From Oscillospiraceae bacterium (GTDB lineage Bacteria; Bacillota; Clostridia; Christensenellales; Aristaeellaceae), in NCBI GenBank assembly GCA_031286995.1, contig JAITTS010000183.1, positions 1 to 47,838 on the forward strand: a stretch of DNA of 47,838 nucleotides. The letters run 5' to 3'. The notes below the pieces were generated by a model that saw only the letters and a program-made list of their open reading frames with translations, ran no database searches and was not told the origin of the DNA. A program made the translations under genes and the position numbers. Shown here one piece after another: positions 8,508 through 17,113 of this stretch. Each line of letters begins with the position of its first letter. The stretch's first letter is position 1.

Positions 8508-10625
8508 TTGAACGGCGGAAAATTGGTCATCGTGGAATCACCGGCCAAGGCGCGCACCATTGCCAAGTTTTTGGGCAAGGGCTACAAGGTGGAGGCATCC
8601 AACGGCCACGTGCGCGATTTACCCAAGAGCCAGCTGGGCATCGATATAGAGCATGAATTCGAGCCCAAGTACATCACCATTCGAGGCCGGGGGGATGTGC
8701 TTGAGCGCATCCGCAAAGAGGCCCGGGGCGCCAGCCGCATCTACCTGGCCACTGACCCGGATCGGGAGGGAGAGGCCATATCCTGGCATCTGGCGCAAAT
8801 TTTGCACATTGATCCCACCCAGGCCTGCCGGGTAGAGTTCAACGAAATTACCGGCAAAACCGTCAAAAACGCCATCAAAAACCCCCGACCCATTGATATG
8901 GAGCTGGTCAACGCCCAGCAGGCGCGCCGCATGCTCGACAGGCTGGTGGGCTACAAGCTGAGCCCTCTGCTGTGGGCCAAGATACGCAAAGGGCTCAGCG
9001 CCGGCCGCGTGCAGTCCGTGGCCACCCGCATGATCGTGGATAGGGAGCGGGAAATAGAGGCCTTTGTGCCCGAGGAGTATTGGGATATATCCGCCACCGC
9101 GCACGCGGGCAAGACCAAGTTTGCCGTCCGCTTTGTGGGGCTGGATGGGCAGAAGGCGGATTTGACCAGCCAGGCCCAGACCGAGGCCGCCATGGCCCGC
9201 GTACAGGCCGCTGCCCTGGCGGTGCAGGCCGTCAAGCCCGGTGAGCGCAAAAAGAGCCCCTCCGCGCCCTTCACCACATCCAATCTGCAGCAAGAGGCAT
9301 CCCGCAAGCTGGGCTACACCACGGGCAAGACCATGCAAATAGCCCAGCAGCTCTACGAGGGTGTGGATGTGGCGGGCGAGGGCACCCACGGCCTCGTCAC
9401 CTACATCCGCACAGACAGCGTGCGTGTATCCGAGGAGGCGCAAACCCAGGCCCGCGCCATCATCCCCGCGCGCTACGGCCCAGATTATCTGCCCGCGCAG
9501 CCCAACGTGTACAAGGGCCGCAAGGGCGCGCAGGATGCCCACGAGGCCATACGCCCCACGGATTTGGAGAGCACGCCCGATAGCCTGAAGGCTTCGCTGA
9601 CCAAGGAGCAGTATAACCTTTACAAGCTGGTGTACAATCGATTTTTGGCCAGCCAGATGACCCCGGCTGTCTACGATACGCTGGCGCTGGATATCGCGGG
9701 TGACGGCGTGGCCCTGCGCTTCTATGGCGAACGCAAGCGCTTTGCGGGCTTTACCGCCCTGTACGAAGAAGGGCTGGATGAGGAAGAGGAACGCGTGGAG
9801 AGTCAGTTGCCGCAGGTGGCGGCAGGGGACAGTGTCACCCTGGCGGATGCGCGTAGCGCACAGCACTTCACCCAGCCGCCCGCCCGCTATACTGAAGCCT
9901 CGCTGGTGCGCGCCATGGAGGAAAAAGGCATAGGCCGTCCCTCTACTTACGCGCCCACCATCTCCACCATCTTGGCCCGCGGCTATGTGGTGCGCGAAAA
10001 AAAACGCCTCTTTCCTACAGAACTGGGCAGCATGATCACGGATATGATGTGCCAATACTTTGAGGATATTGTGGATATCGCCTTCACCGCGGATATGGAG
10101 GAGCAGCTGGATGAAGTGGAAGAGGGCGACCTCTCCTGGCGCGAGGTGGTGTCACGCTTCTATGGGCCTTTTGAAAAGACCTTGCAGGTGGCCGAGGCCT
10201 CCATTGAGAAGGTAGAGGTTAAGGATGAGGTCAGCGATGTGGTGTGCGACAAGTGCGGGGCCATGATGGTCTATAAGATGGGCCGTTATGGGCGCTTTTT
10301 GGCCTGCCCCCGCTTTCCAGATTGCCGCAACACCAAGCCCCTGGTGGTTGAGCTGCCCGTGCCCTGCCCCAAGTGCGGGGCCAAGCTGTTGGCCAAAAAT
10401 TCTCGCCGGGGCCGCCGCTTTTACGGCTGCGAGCGTTACCCGGATTGCGACTTTGTATCCTGGGAGATGCCGGTGGCGGATAAATGCCCCCTTTGTGGAA
10501 GCTATATGACCCAGCGCCGGGGCCGCAAGGGCGAAACGCTGCACGTGTGCGCCAACGAGGCCTGCAAGCACCGCGTGGAGGTAGAGGATCCGGCGGAGAC
10601 CGAGGACGCTGGGACCGAGGCGTGA
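8508..10625 (+). CDS. topA: DNA topoisomerase I
   Basis: Type IA topoisomerase that relaxes negative supercoils by single-strand passage. It starts at TTG 8508, behind GGGGGAGCG, with the typical N-terminus KLVIVESPAKARTIAKFLG (Toprim domain). The acidic Toprim triad is seen in TDPDREGEAISWHL, and the active-site tyrosine is in THGLVTYIRTDS (near residue 300). Three C-terminal zinc-ribbon modules follow: CDKCGAMM...CPRFPDC, CPKCGAKL...CERYPDC and CPLCGSYM...CANEAC. At 705 residues it is normal for Bacillota. It is fused by a one-base TGATG overlap to trmFO downstream, as in many Firmicutes. Confidence 0.97.
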   Translation: MNGGKLVIVESPAKARTIAKFLGKGYKVEASNGHVRDLPKSQLGIDIEHEFEPKYITIRGRGDVLERIRKEARGASRIYLATDPDREGEAISWHLAQILHIDPTQACRVEFNEITGKTVKNAIKNPRPIDMELVNAQQARRMLDRLVGYKLSPLLWAKIRKGLSAGRVQSVATRMIVDREREIEAFVPEEYWDISATAHAGKTKFAVRFVGLDGQKADLTSQAQTEAAMARVQAAALAVQAVKPGERKKSPSAPFTTSNLQQEASRKLGYTTGKTMQIAQQLYEGVDVAGEGTHGLVTYIRTDSVRVSEEAQTQARAIIPARYGPDYLPAQPNVYKGRKGAQDAHEAIRPTDLESTPDSLKASLTKEQYNLYKLVYNRFLASQMTPAVYDTLALDIAGDGVALRFYGERKRFAGFTALYEEGLDEEEERVESQLPQVAAGDSVTLADARSAQHFTQPPARYTEASLVRAMEEKGIGRPSTYAPTISTILARGYVVREKKRLFPTELGSMITDMMCQYFEDIVDIAFTADMEEQLDEVEEGDLSWREVVSRFYGPFEKTLQVAEASIEKVEVKDEVSDVVCDKCGAMMVYKMGRYGRFLACPRFPDCRNTKPLVVELPVPCPKCGAKLLAKNSRRGRRFYGCERYPDCDFVSWEMPVADKCPLCGSYMTQRRGRKGETLHVCANEACKHRVEVEDPAETEDAGTEA

Positions 10626-11947
10626 TGCCCACGGCGCGGGTGGTGGGCGGCGGCCTGGCGGGCTGCGAGGCAGCCTGGCAGTTGGCGCGGCGCGGTATCC
10701 CTGTGGAGTTGACCGACATGAAGCCGGATATGCGCACCCCCGCGCATCAGAGCCCCGCCCTGGCGGAACTGGTGTGCAGCAACTCACTGCGCAGCGACCA
10801 GGTGACCAACGCCGCGGGCCTGCTGAAAGAAGAGATGCGCCAACTGGGTTCCTTGATCATCTCTGCGGCGGATAACGCCCGCGTGCCCGCGGGCAGCGCC
10901 CTGGCGGTGGATCGAGCGGCCTTTTCCGGCGCTGTCATGGGCGCGCTGGCGGCAAATCCCCTGGTCACCATCCGCCAGGCACGGGTGGATGCGGTGCCGC
11001 CGCCGCCATGCGTGGTGGCCACAGGCCCGCTAACGGACGGCGCCTTGGCGGCGGCTGTCGCGGCCATGCCCGGCGTGGGCACGTTGCACTTTTTTGATGC
11101 CGCCGCGCCCATCGTCACCCTGGAATCGCTGGATTTGGATAAGATGTACCGCGCCGGCCGCTACGGGCGAGGCGAGGATTATTTGAATTGTCCCATGGAT
11201 AAGGCGCAGTACGAGGCCTTTGTGGCCGCGTTGCTTAGTGCCCAGACAGCGCCGGTGCATGAATTTGACGGCACGCAGGTGTTTGAGGGCTGCATGCCGG
11301 TGGAAAGTATGGCCGCCCGCGGCCCCATGGCCCTGGCCTTTGGGCCTATGAAGCCCGTGGGCCTGCGCGACCCACGCACGGGCAAGGGAGCCTTTGCCGT
11401 GGTACAGCTGCGGCAGGATGACGCTGCCGCCACCCTGTACAACCTGGTGGGCTTTCAAACCCGCCTTAAGTTTGGCGAGCAGCGGCGGGTCTTCGGCATG
11501 ATTCCGGGTTTGGGGCATGCGGTGTTCGCCCGCTACGGCGTCATGCACCGCAACACTTTTTTGCGATCCCCCGGTGTGCTGGATGCCAACTATCAAATGA
11601 TCGCCCGCCCCGGCTTGTACTTTGCCGGGCAGATGACGGGGGTGGAGGGCTATGTGGAATCCGCCGCCAGCGGCCTGGTGGCGGGGCTCTCCCTGGCACG
11701 CAGCCTGCTGGGCCTGCCCCCGGTGGATTTTACCCGCCGTACGGCCATTGGGGCCCTGGCCCGCTACGTGGCCACACCCAACACGGATTTTCAGCCCATG
11801 CATATCAACTTCGGCCTGTTGGATGCGCCGGGCGTGCGCGCGCACAACAAGCAGCGGCGCTACGAACACTTGGCCGCTCGTGCCTTGGATATGGTGGAAG
11901 CTCTGCGCAGCAACCCCCTGGCGGCGGATTTCAGCCCCGCAGGATGA
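10625..11947 (+). CDS. trmFO: Folate/FAD-dependent tRNA(uracil-54-C5)-methyltransferase TrmFO
   Basis: TrmFO makes ribothymidine at position 54 of tRNA, using methylenetetrahydrofolate as carbon donor and FADH2 as reductant. The 440-residue frame opens with the FAD-binding VVGGGLAGCEAAWQLARRG, then ELTDMKPDMRTPAHQS and the diagnostic LAELVCSNSLRSDQ. Later come YVESAASGLVAGLSLARSLLG and the C-terminal FQPMHINFGLLD, all family hallmarks. The ATG at 10625 overlaps the topA stop (TGATG); the track start at 10484 is inside topA and rejected. The gene is followed by a promoter and hslV, but the xerC gene that often sits between trmFO and hslV is absent. Confidence 0.96.
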   Translation: MPTARVVGGGLAGCEAAWQLARRGIPVELTDMKPDMRTPAHQSPALAELVCSNSLRSDQVTNAAGLLKEEMRQLGSLIISAADNARVPAGSALAVDRAAFSGAVMGALAANPLVTIRQARVDAVPPPPCVVATGPLTDGALAAAVAAMPGVGTLHFFDAAAPIVTLESLDLDKMYRAGRYGRGEDYLNCPMDKAQYEAFVAALLSAQTAPVHEFDGTQVFEGCMPVESMAARGPMALAFGPMKPVGLRDPRTGKGAFAVVQLRQDDAAATLYNLVGFQTRLKFGEQRRVFGMIPGLGHAVFARYGVMHRNTFLRSPGVLDANYQMIARPGLYFAGQMTGVEGYVESAASGLVAGLSLARSLLGLPPVDFTRRTAIGALARYVATPNTDFQPMHINFGLLDAPGVRAHNKQRRYEHLAARALDMVEALRSNPLAADFSPAG

Positions 11948-11965
11948 CAATTGGCGCGCCCGCGC

Positions 11966-11994
11966 TTGCCCAACCCCCATTGCCGCGCTATACT
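11966..11994 (+). promoter_or_regulatory. Sigma-A-type promoter for hslVU
   Basis: TTGCCC and TATACT are separated by exactly 17 bases, about 40 bases upstream of the hslV start codon. This suggests hslVU can be expressed independently of the topA-trmFO transcript. Confidence 0.6.
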
Positions 11995-12035
11995 TAAATA
12001 GGCCAATGCGCCACGCCGTATGAAAGGAGCAAGAC

Positions 12036-12569
12036 ATGGAAATGAGAGGAACCACCATCTGCGCCGTGCGCCGGGATGGCCTGTGCGCCGTGGCCGGCGA
12101 CGGCCAGGTGACCATGGGTGAACACACGGTGTTCAAGGCCCACGCCCACAAGGTGCGCCGCATATTCGGCGGCCAGGTGGTGGCGGGTTTCGCGGGCACG
12201 GTGGCGGATGCCTTTTCCCTGTGCGAACGCTTTGAGGAAAAGCTGACCCAGTACAGCGGCAACCTGCAGCGCGCCGCCGTGGAGCTGGCGCAGGATTGGC
12301 GCAGCGACAAGGCCATGCGCAAGCTGGATGCCATGCTGGTGGTAGCCAACAAAGAGGAGCTGCTCATCATATCCGGCACCGGTGAGGTGCTCGCGCCGGA
12401 TGACGGCATTGCGGCGGTGGGCAGCGGCGGCAACTACGCCTTGGCCGCGGCCCGCGCGCTGCTGGCGCACACACAGCTCTCCGCCCGGCAGATAGCAGAG
12501 CAGGCCCTGCACATCGCGGCGGATATCTGCGTATACACCAATCACAACGTGATCGTGGAGGAGGTGTGA
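12036..12569 (+). CDS. hslV: ATP-dependent protease subunit HslV (ClpQ)
   Basis: Peptidase subunit of the HslUV (ClpYQ) proteasome-like complex, which degrades unfolded or tagged cytosolic proteins. After a short propeptide (MEMRG) the catalytic N-terminal threonine pair TTI appears, followed by [10 protein letters not shown] and KVRRIF, then [17 protein letters not shown]. So this is the Thr-type enzyme, not the serine variant described for Bacillus CodW. AAAGGAG lies 8 bases before the ATG. The 177-residue length is standard. Its stop codon overlaps the start region of hslU, giving a two-gene unit. Confidence 0.97.
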   Translation: MEMRGTTICAVRRDGLCAVAGDGQVTMGEHTVFKAHAHKVRRIFGGQVVAGFAGTVADAFSLCERFEEKLTQYSGNLQRAAVELAQDWRSDKAMRKLDAMLVVANKEELLIISGTGEVLAPDDGIAAVGSGGNYALAAARALLAHTQLSARQIAEQALHIAADICVYTNHNVIVEEV

Positions 12570-12571
12570 CC

Positions 12572-13933
12572 GTGGCCATGCTGACACCCAAAGAGATCGT
12601 GCGCGAGCTGGATCGCTACATTATCGGGCAGGATGCGGCCAAGCGCGCCGTGGCTGTGGCCTTGCGCAACCGTTACCGCCGCGCGCAGCTTCCCCCGGAA
12701 CTGCGCGAAGAGATCACCCCCAAAAACATCCTGATGATGGGGCCTACCGGCGTGGGCAAGACCGAGATTGCCCGCCGCCTGGCCAAGCTAGTTGAGGCGC
12801 CCTTTGTGAAGGTGGAGGCCACCAAGTTTACAGAGGTGGGCTACGTAGGCCGGGATGTGGACGCCATTGTGCGCGACGTGGTGGAAGCCTCCATCCGCAT
12901 GGTGAAGCAGGAGGCGGCGCAAAAGGTGAAGGCGCGCGCGTCGGTGTTGGCGGATGATCGCCTGGTCTCCCTCATCGTGCACCCCAAGAAGAAGCACAGC
13001 AACCCCTTTGGCGCGCTCTTTGGCAATGAAACCAAGGAACCAGCTCTTTCCCCCGATGAACAGCAGCAGGTGGAACTCCGCCGGGATGACGTACGCGGCC
13101 AGCTTTTGCGCGGCGAACTGAATGATCTGGAGATTGAGATAGAGGTGGAGGATGCCCCGCAGAACGTGGAGATCAACGGGGCCAGCGTCAACATTGGGGA
13201 TATGATGGGCGGCATGCTGCCCAAGCGCACCAAGCAGCGCCGCGTAAAGGTGGCAGAGGCCCGCCGCATCCTGGTGGAGGAAGAGGAAGCTAAACTGATT
13301 GACATGGATGCGGTGACCGAGGAGGCCATCCGCCGCGCGGAGCAGGATGGTATTGTGTTCTTGGATGAGATAGACAAAATAGCTGGGCGCTCCAGCGGCG
13401 GCCATGGGCCGGATGTATCCCGCGAGGGCGTGCAGCGCGATATTCTGCCCATTGTGGAGGGCAGCACGGTCAACACCAAGTACGGCCCGGTGCGCACAGA
13501 CTTTATGCTGTTTGTGGCCGCCGGGGCCTTTCACGTGGCCAAGGTGACGGATTTGATACCAGAGCTGCAGGGCCGCTTTCCGGTGCGCGTCACGCTGGGC
13601 TCTCTTACGCGCGAGGATTTTCGCCGCATTCTCACGCAGCCGGAAAACGCGCTCACCCGCCAGTACGCCGCCCTGCTGGGCGTGGATCATGTGGACCTGG
13701 TCTTCGAACCTGAGGCGCTGGATGCCTTGGCGGATGCGGCCTTTCAGGCCAACGAAACCCAAGAGGATATCGGCGCCCGGCGGCTGAACACCGTGTTTGA
13801 GAAGCTACTGGAGGATATCGCCTTCAACGCGGGCGGCGACATGCCGCAGGTAGAGGTGCGCATCACCGGCGACTATGTGCGCGAGCATCTGGGCGTGGAT
13901 CCGGGGCAAGATTTGAAGCGATATATTTTGTAA
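12572..13933 (+). CDS. hslU: ATP-dependent protease ATPase subunit HslU (ClpY)
   Basis: AAA+ unfoldase that feeds substrates into HslV. Seen: LTPKEIVRELDRYIIGQDAAKRAVAVALRNR, Walker A GPTGVGKTEIAR (near residue 62), KVEATKFTEVGYVGRDV (pore region), the inserted I-domain with acidic stretches (about 120-240), Walker B VFLDEIDKI, and the sensor/arginine region ELQGRFPVRV...LTREDF. It ends in DLKRYIL, the C-terminal tail that docks into HslV. GTG 12572 sits at the best spacing from GGAGG inside hslV; GTG 12566 and ATG 12578 are alternatives. No codY gene follows, unlike Bacillus; a terminator does. Confidence 0.96.
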   Translation: MAMLTPKEIVRELDRYIIGQDAAKRAVAVALRNRYRRAQLPPELREEITPKNILMMGPTGVGKTEIARRLAKLVEAPFVKVEATKFTEVGYVGRDVDAIVRDVVEASIRMVKQEAAQKVKARASVLADDRLVSLIVHPKKKHSNPFGALFGNETKEPALSPDEQQQVELRRDDVRGQLLRGELNDLEIEIEVEDAPQNVEINGASVNIGDMMGGMLPKRTKQRRVKVAEARRILVEEEEAKLIDMDAVTEEAIRRAEQDGIVFLDEIDKIAGRSSGGHGPDVSREGVQRDILPIVEGSTVNTKYGPVRTDFMLFVAAGAFHVAKVTDLIPELQGRFPVRVTLGSLTREDFRRILTQPENALTRQYAALLGVDHVDLVFEPEALDALADAAFQANETQEDIGARRLNTVFEKLLEDIAFNAGGDMPQVEVRITGDYVREHLGVDPGQDLKRYIL

Positions 13934-13953
13934 CAATACCGAATGAAACAAAT

Positions 13954-13982
13954 AGGCGCCCTCGCAGGGGCGTCTGTTTGTC
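13954..13982. terminator. Bidirectional terminator between hslU and btuD
   Basis: AGGCGCCC and GGGGCGTCT form an 8-9 bp stem around a 5-base loop. It is flanked by AAACAAAT on one side and TGTTTGT on the other, so it can end transcripts from both convergent operons. Confidence 0.7.
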
Positions 13983-14001
13983 GTACCCGCGTTGCGGCGC
14001 G

Positions 14002-14754
14002 CTACCATCTCTCCAGCAGCCCCCGCATCCACCCCTGCACATCCATGCCGTACACATCCCGCAAAAGCGCCGGCGCCAACGCCTGGTGCACGGGGCCCTG
14101 GGCCACGGCCTCGCCTGCGCGCAGCAGCAGGGCGTGGGTGCCATACGCCAGGGCCAGGCTGAGATCGTGCGCGGCGCAGAGCGCGGCCCGGCCCGGCGCG
14201 CGCAGCCATTGGGTTATCAGGTCAAAGGTTTGCTTTTGGTAGGCCAAATCCAAGTGGTTGGTGGGCTCATCCAGCAGCAGTAACTGTGGGTTCTGGGCGA
14301 ACACCTGCGCCAGAAAGACGCGCTGCAGTTCGCCGCCGGATAGGGTGTGGATGCCGCGCCCAAGCAGCGAGGCAATGCCCGTCATATCGATGGCCTCGGC
14401 CACAGCGGTCTCACCCTGGGCATCAGGGGGGGACAGCGGGCCGGTGGTGTAGGCGTAGCGGCCCAGGCGCACCACCTCTTCCACAGTAAAGGCGTAGCCC
14501 GTGCTGGGCCGCTGGGCCAGCACGCCCACGGCTCGCGCCAGCTCCCGCGGGCGAAGGGTCGCGATATTTTGCCCATTCAAATACACGCTGCCCGCGTAGG
14601 GCACCGCGCGGGATATGGCGCCGATTAACGTGCTCTTGCCCGCGCCATTGGGGCCTGCCACCATCAGCCACTGGCCCGGGGCCAAGGCACAGCTTACATC
14701 CCGCAAGGCGGCAATTGCGCCGCGCCGCACTGTCACATGCTGCGCATCAAGCAT
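14002..14754 (-). CDS. btuD: Corrinoid/iron-siderophore ABC transporter ATP-binding protein (BtuD/FepC-like)
   Basis: This 250-residue ABC ATPase powers uptake by the adjacent BtuC-type permease. Seen: Walker A GPNGAGKST, Q-loop region VLAQRPS, signature LSGGELQRVFLAQ, Walker B LLLLDEPTNHLD and the switch histidine in CAAHDLSLA. These belong to the FepC/BtuD subfamily. Its ATG overlaps the end of the permease gene by 8 bases, so the two are translationally coupled. By sequence alone the substrate could be heme, siderophore or corrinoid; the cobalamin riboswitch upstream of the operon argues for corrinoids. Confidence 0.88.
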   Translation of the reverse strand: MLDAQHVTVRRGAIAALRDVSCALAPGQWLMVAGPNGAGKSTLIGAISRAVPYAGSVYLNGQNIATLRPRELARAVGVLAQRPSTGYAFTVEEVVRLGRYAYTTGPLSPPDAQGETAVAEAIDMTGIASLLGRGIHTLSGGELQRVFLAQVFAQNPQLLLLDEPTNHLDLAYQKQTFDLITQWLRAPGRAALCAAHDLSLALAYGTHALLLRAGEAVAQGPVHQALAPALLRDVYGMDVQGWMRGLLERW

Positions 14755-15787
14755 GGCCTTTCCTCCCGGTGGTGTAGAATATGTACACGAACAGCGTAGC
14801 CCCCACCAGGGATGTCACCACGCCGATGGGCAACTCCAGCGGGCTGAGGATGGTGCGCGCCGCCAGATCCGCAAACATTAAGAACACCGCGCCGCCAAAG
14901 GCGCAGGCAGGCAGCAGGCGCCTGTGGTTGGGTCCGGCCAGCATGCGCGCCATGTGCGGTATCACCAGGCCCACAAAGCTGATGGTGCCACCTACGGATA
15001 CGCATACCCCGATCAGCGCGGATACGGCCACCAATACCAGCAGCTTGACTCGCCGCACATCCACACCGATATGCCGGGCCGTATCCTCGCCAATGGCAAA
15101 GGCGTTCAGCTCCCGCGCGCGCAGCATCAGCGCGCCACCAAAAATCAGCAGCGCCAGCGCCAGCATCAGCGCATCCGGGTAGTTGCCGGCCGCCAGGCTG
15201 CCCATCGTCCAGAAAGTGATCTGCCTGATCTTTTCCGGCGCCAAGGCCAGTACCAACGTTAGTGCGCTGGATACGAACATGCTGTAGACGACGCCGATGA
15301 GGATGATGGTGTGGGTGGCCAGCGACGTATCCAGCCTGTAGGCCAGCCCCAGCACCGCCAACAGGGAGAGAAAAGCGAACAGCATGGCCATGATCGTCTC
15401 GCCCGCCATGGGCAGCCCGGGCAGTGTGATGCCAAAGGCAATGGCAATCACCGCGCCCAAGGATGCGCCGGATGCCACGCCCAGCGTAGCGCCATCCGCC
15501 AGCGGGTTACGCAACAATCCCTGCATGGCTCCGCCGCCCAGAGCCAACGCGGCGCCGCTGAGCGCCACGCACAGCACTCGGGGCAAACGCACGGCCAGTA
15601 TAATGGCCGGATCCGTAGCGCCTTGCTGCTGCGGCAGGCCGCAGAGCGCGCGCCAGAGGATGTGCAGGGTATCTGTCAGGGGTACGCCCACGCTGCCCGC
15701 GCTGATACACAGCGCCAGCGCCAGCAGCGTAACCCCGGCAAACAGAGCGTAAGCCCTGGGGCGAAACCCCTCCCGCGCGCTTCGCAT
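14747..15787 (-). CDS. btuC: FecCD-family ABC transporter permease (BtuC-like)
   Basis: This 346-residue integral membrane protein of the FecCD/BtuC family has about ten hydrophobic segments. Recognisable family blocks are RLPRVLCVALSGAALALGGGAMQGLLRNPLADGATLGVASGASLGA and, near the C-terminus, GTISFVGLVIPHMARMLAGPNHR followed by FLMFADLAAR. The start ATG has GGAGG closely upstream. It is sandwiched between btuF and btuD with no room for separate promoters. Translocation of vitamin B12 or its precursors is inferred from the riboswitch. Confidence 0.9.
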   Translation of the reverse strand: MRSAREGFRPRAYALFAGVTLLALALCISAGSVGVPLTDTLHILWRALCGLPQQQGATDPAIILAVRLPRVLCVALSGAALALGGGAMQGLLRNPLADGATLGVASGASLGAVIAIAFGITLPGLPMAGETIMAMLFAFLSLLAVLGLAYRLDTSLATHTIILIGVVYSMFVSSALTLVLALAPEKIRQITFWTMGSLAAGNYPDALMLALALLIFGGALMLRARELNAFAIGEDTARHIGVDVRRVKLLVLVAVSALIGVCVSVGGTISFVGLVIPHMARMLAGPNHRRLLPACAFGGAVFLMFADLAARTILSPLELPIGVVTSLVGATLFVYIFYTTGRKGHA

Positions 15788-15798
15788 GCATCCTCCGG

Positions 15799-16734
15799 TC
15801 AGTCGGTCTGGGGGCCGTACACAAAGCTGTACAGCACCTGCGCGCCCTCGGCCAGCCGTGGGCCGGGGCGCGACAGCTCATCGTTTGGCAGGCACAGAAT
15901 GGCTCCGTTTCGCACGGCGGTGATGCCCGTCCACCCGGCGCGGCTTGCGATCTCCTGCTGCGGGGTGGGGCCTTCGGCCGGCACCATCGCGATGGTGACA
16001 ATCACATCCGGGTTGCGGGCGATCACCTGCTCCTGCGAGATCTCCGCCCAGCCGGATAAATCGGCGAAGGCGTTGGTCAGCCCCAGCAGGCCTGCTACCT
16101 CGTGCATAAAGGTGCCCTGCCCGGCGGTCCAAAGACCAAAGGCCAGGGGCGATACCTCAAAGTAGACCGTCTTGGGCGCTTGGCCCTGTGCGTTTTGCGC
16201 CAGGCCGTCAAAGGTATCCCGCATGCTTTGGATGAGGGCCGTGGCCTGCGCTTCTCGGCCCGTCAGGGCGCCGATGAGCGCGATGGTGCCGTACACGCCC
16301 GCGATGTCGTGGGCATCGGATATCGCGACGGTGATGCCCGCGGCCTCCAGGGCCGCCACCTGCTCTGGGGTTTGGCCCATGGTGGGCATCAGCAGCACTT
16401 GCGGGCCCAGGGCGATGATCTGCTCTAGATTGGTATCCGTTCCGGTCTGCACGGCGGGTATGGACAGTACCTGAGAGGGTTGATCGCAGTACGCGCCCCG
16501 GCCCACCAGCGTATCTTCCGCGTCAATGGCATAGAGTATCTCGCAATCCCCCGGCGTCAGGGCCACCACGCGGGTGGCGGGCGCGTTCAACGATACGGGG
16601 CGGCCCAGTGAATCCGTCAGGTTGATGGGGGCGGCCTGCGCGTGTGCGGCGCAGAGCGCCAGCAGCAGGGTGAGGCCCAGGGCGAGCAGGCGCTTTGCGG
16701 CCCGCGAGGAGCCGCCGTGTGAGATGATGTGCAT
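15799..16734 (-). CDS. btuF: Corrinoid-binding extracellular solute-binding protein (BtuF-like)
   Basis: This 311-residue periplasmic-binding protein of the BtuF/FhuD type captures substrate for the BtuC permease. ATG 16734 is preferred over 16848 because it has GGGAG upstream and begins a signal peptide; the longer frame would run into the leader terminator. The mature part starts near INLTDSLGRPVSL, then RVVALTPGDCEILYAI, and contains the usual LEQIIALGPQVLLMP and NPDVIVTIAM lobes. The signal peptide ends LLLALCAAHAQA. The cysteine has Leu at -1, so it is a poor lipobox and ordinary signal-peptidase cleavage after AQA looks more likely. It is the first gene of the riboswitch-controlled operon. 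Confidence 0.87.
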   Translation of the reverse strand: MHIISHGGSSRAAKRLLALGLTLLLALCAAHAQAAPINLTDSLGRPVSLNAPATRVVALTPGDCEILYAIDAEDTLVGRGAYCDQPSQVLSIPAVQTGTDTNLEQIIALGPQVLLMPTMGQTPEQVAALEAAGITVAISDAHDIAGVYGTIALIGALTGREAQATALIQSMRDTFDGLAQNAQGQAPKTVYFEVSPLAFGLWTAGQGTFMHEVAGLLGLTNAFADLSGWAEISQEQVIARNPDVIVTIAMVPAEGPTPQQEIASRAGWTGITAVRNGAILCLPNDELSRPGPRLAEGAQVLYSFVYGPQTD

Positions 16735-16781
16735 GAAAGTCGCTCCCTTCTTGTTTGCGAACGCGCGGGCGGGGGATACAT

Positions 16782-16812
16782 AAAAAACGCTCCCCCGGAG
16801 ATGATAGGAAGC
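16782..16812 (-). terminator. Riboswitch-linked intrinsic terminator before btuF
   Basis: On the minus strand GCTTCC pairs with GGGAGC and is followed by GTTTTTTA. It lies between the cobalamin aptamer and btuF, so it is the probable expression platform: ligand binding would favour termination. Confidence 0.6.
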
Positions 16813-16849
16813 AACGCAAATAAACTGCCTGCGCATAGCTTGCCCCAAC

Positions 16850-17008
16850 CCCCAAGTGGCCCTTGTGCAGGCAGGTATCCCGGCTTGGCTTCATCCTTGG
16901 TGGGCGCCTTCCCGCTTGCGCAGTGGCCTATGTCCCCCTCGTCAGCTTCACGGTTATTGGGATAGCCCGGAAATCGCATCCGCCTTCCCTCGGCGCTTCC
17001 GCGCCGGC
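16850..17008 (-). promoter_or_regulatory. Cobalamin riboswitch
   Basis: Read on the minus strand, the leader contains AGGGAAGGCGGATGCGATTT (the conserved AGGGAA..GGTG-like entry), GGCCACTG, GGGAAGGC, GGATGAAGCC and the B12 box AAGCCGGGATACCTGCC in the right order and spacing. It lies between a strong promoter and btuF, with a terminator after it. Class I/II assignment and exact stem ends need folding. Confidence 0.85.
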
Positions 17009-17050
17009 GCTCACGCGCACATGCACACGCTATTCGACTGTACGTGTAGT

Positions 17051-17079
17051 AGTATACCGCGCGCGGGCGAGAATGTCAA
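17051..17079 (-). promoter_or_regulatory. Strong promoter of the btuFCD operon
   Basis: On the minus strand TTGACA and TATACT are separated by exactly 17 bases, about 40 bases before the riboswitch core. The IS1-type element ends only 15 bp upstream of the -35 hexamer. Confidence 0.8.
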
Positions 17080-17085
17080 CGCGCG

Positions 17086-17093
17086 CCCCGGCA
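17086..17093. repeat. Target-site duplication, left copy
   Basis: CCCCGGCA; identical to 17952-17959 on the other side of the insertion sequence. Confidence 0.8.
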
Positions 17094-17113
17094 GGGAGTG
17101 GCCAATTGAACGC

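Noticed and set aside
8619-10055. 478-codon antisense ORF inside topA
   Set aside because: Shadow frame; topA is complete and conserved on the other strand.
11030-12433. 467-codon antisense ORF over trmFO and hslV
   Set aside because: It covers two well-supported genes and the hslV promoter; no recognisable content.
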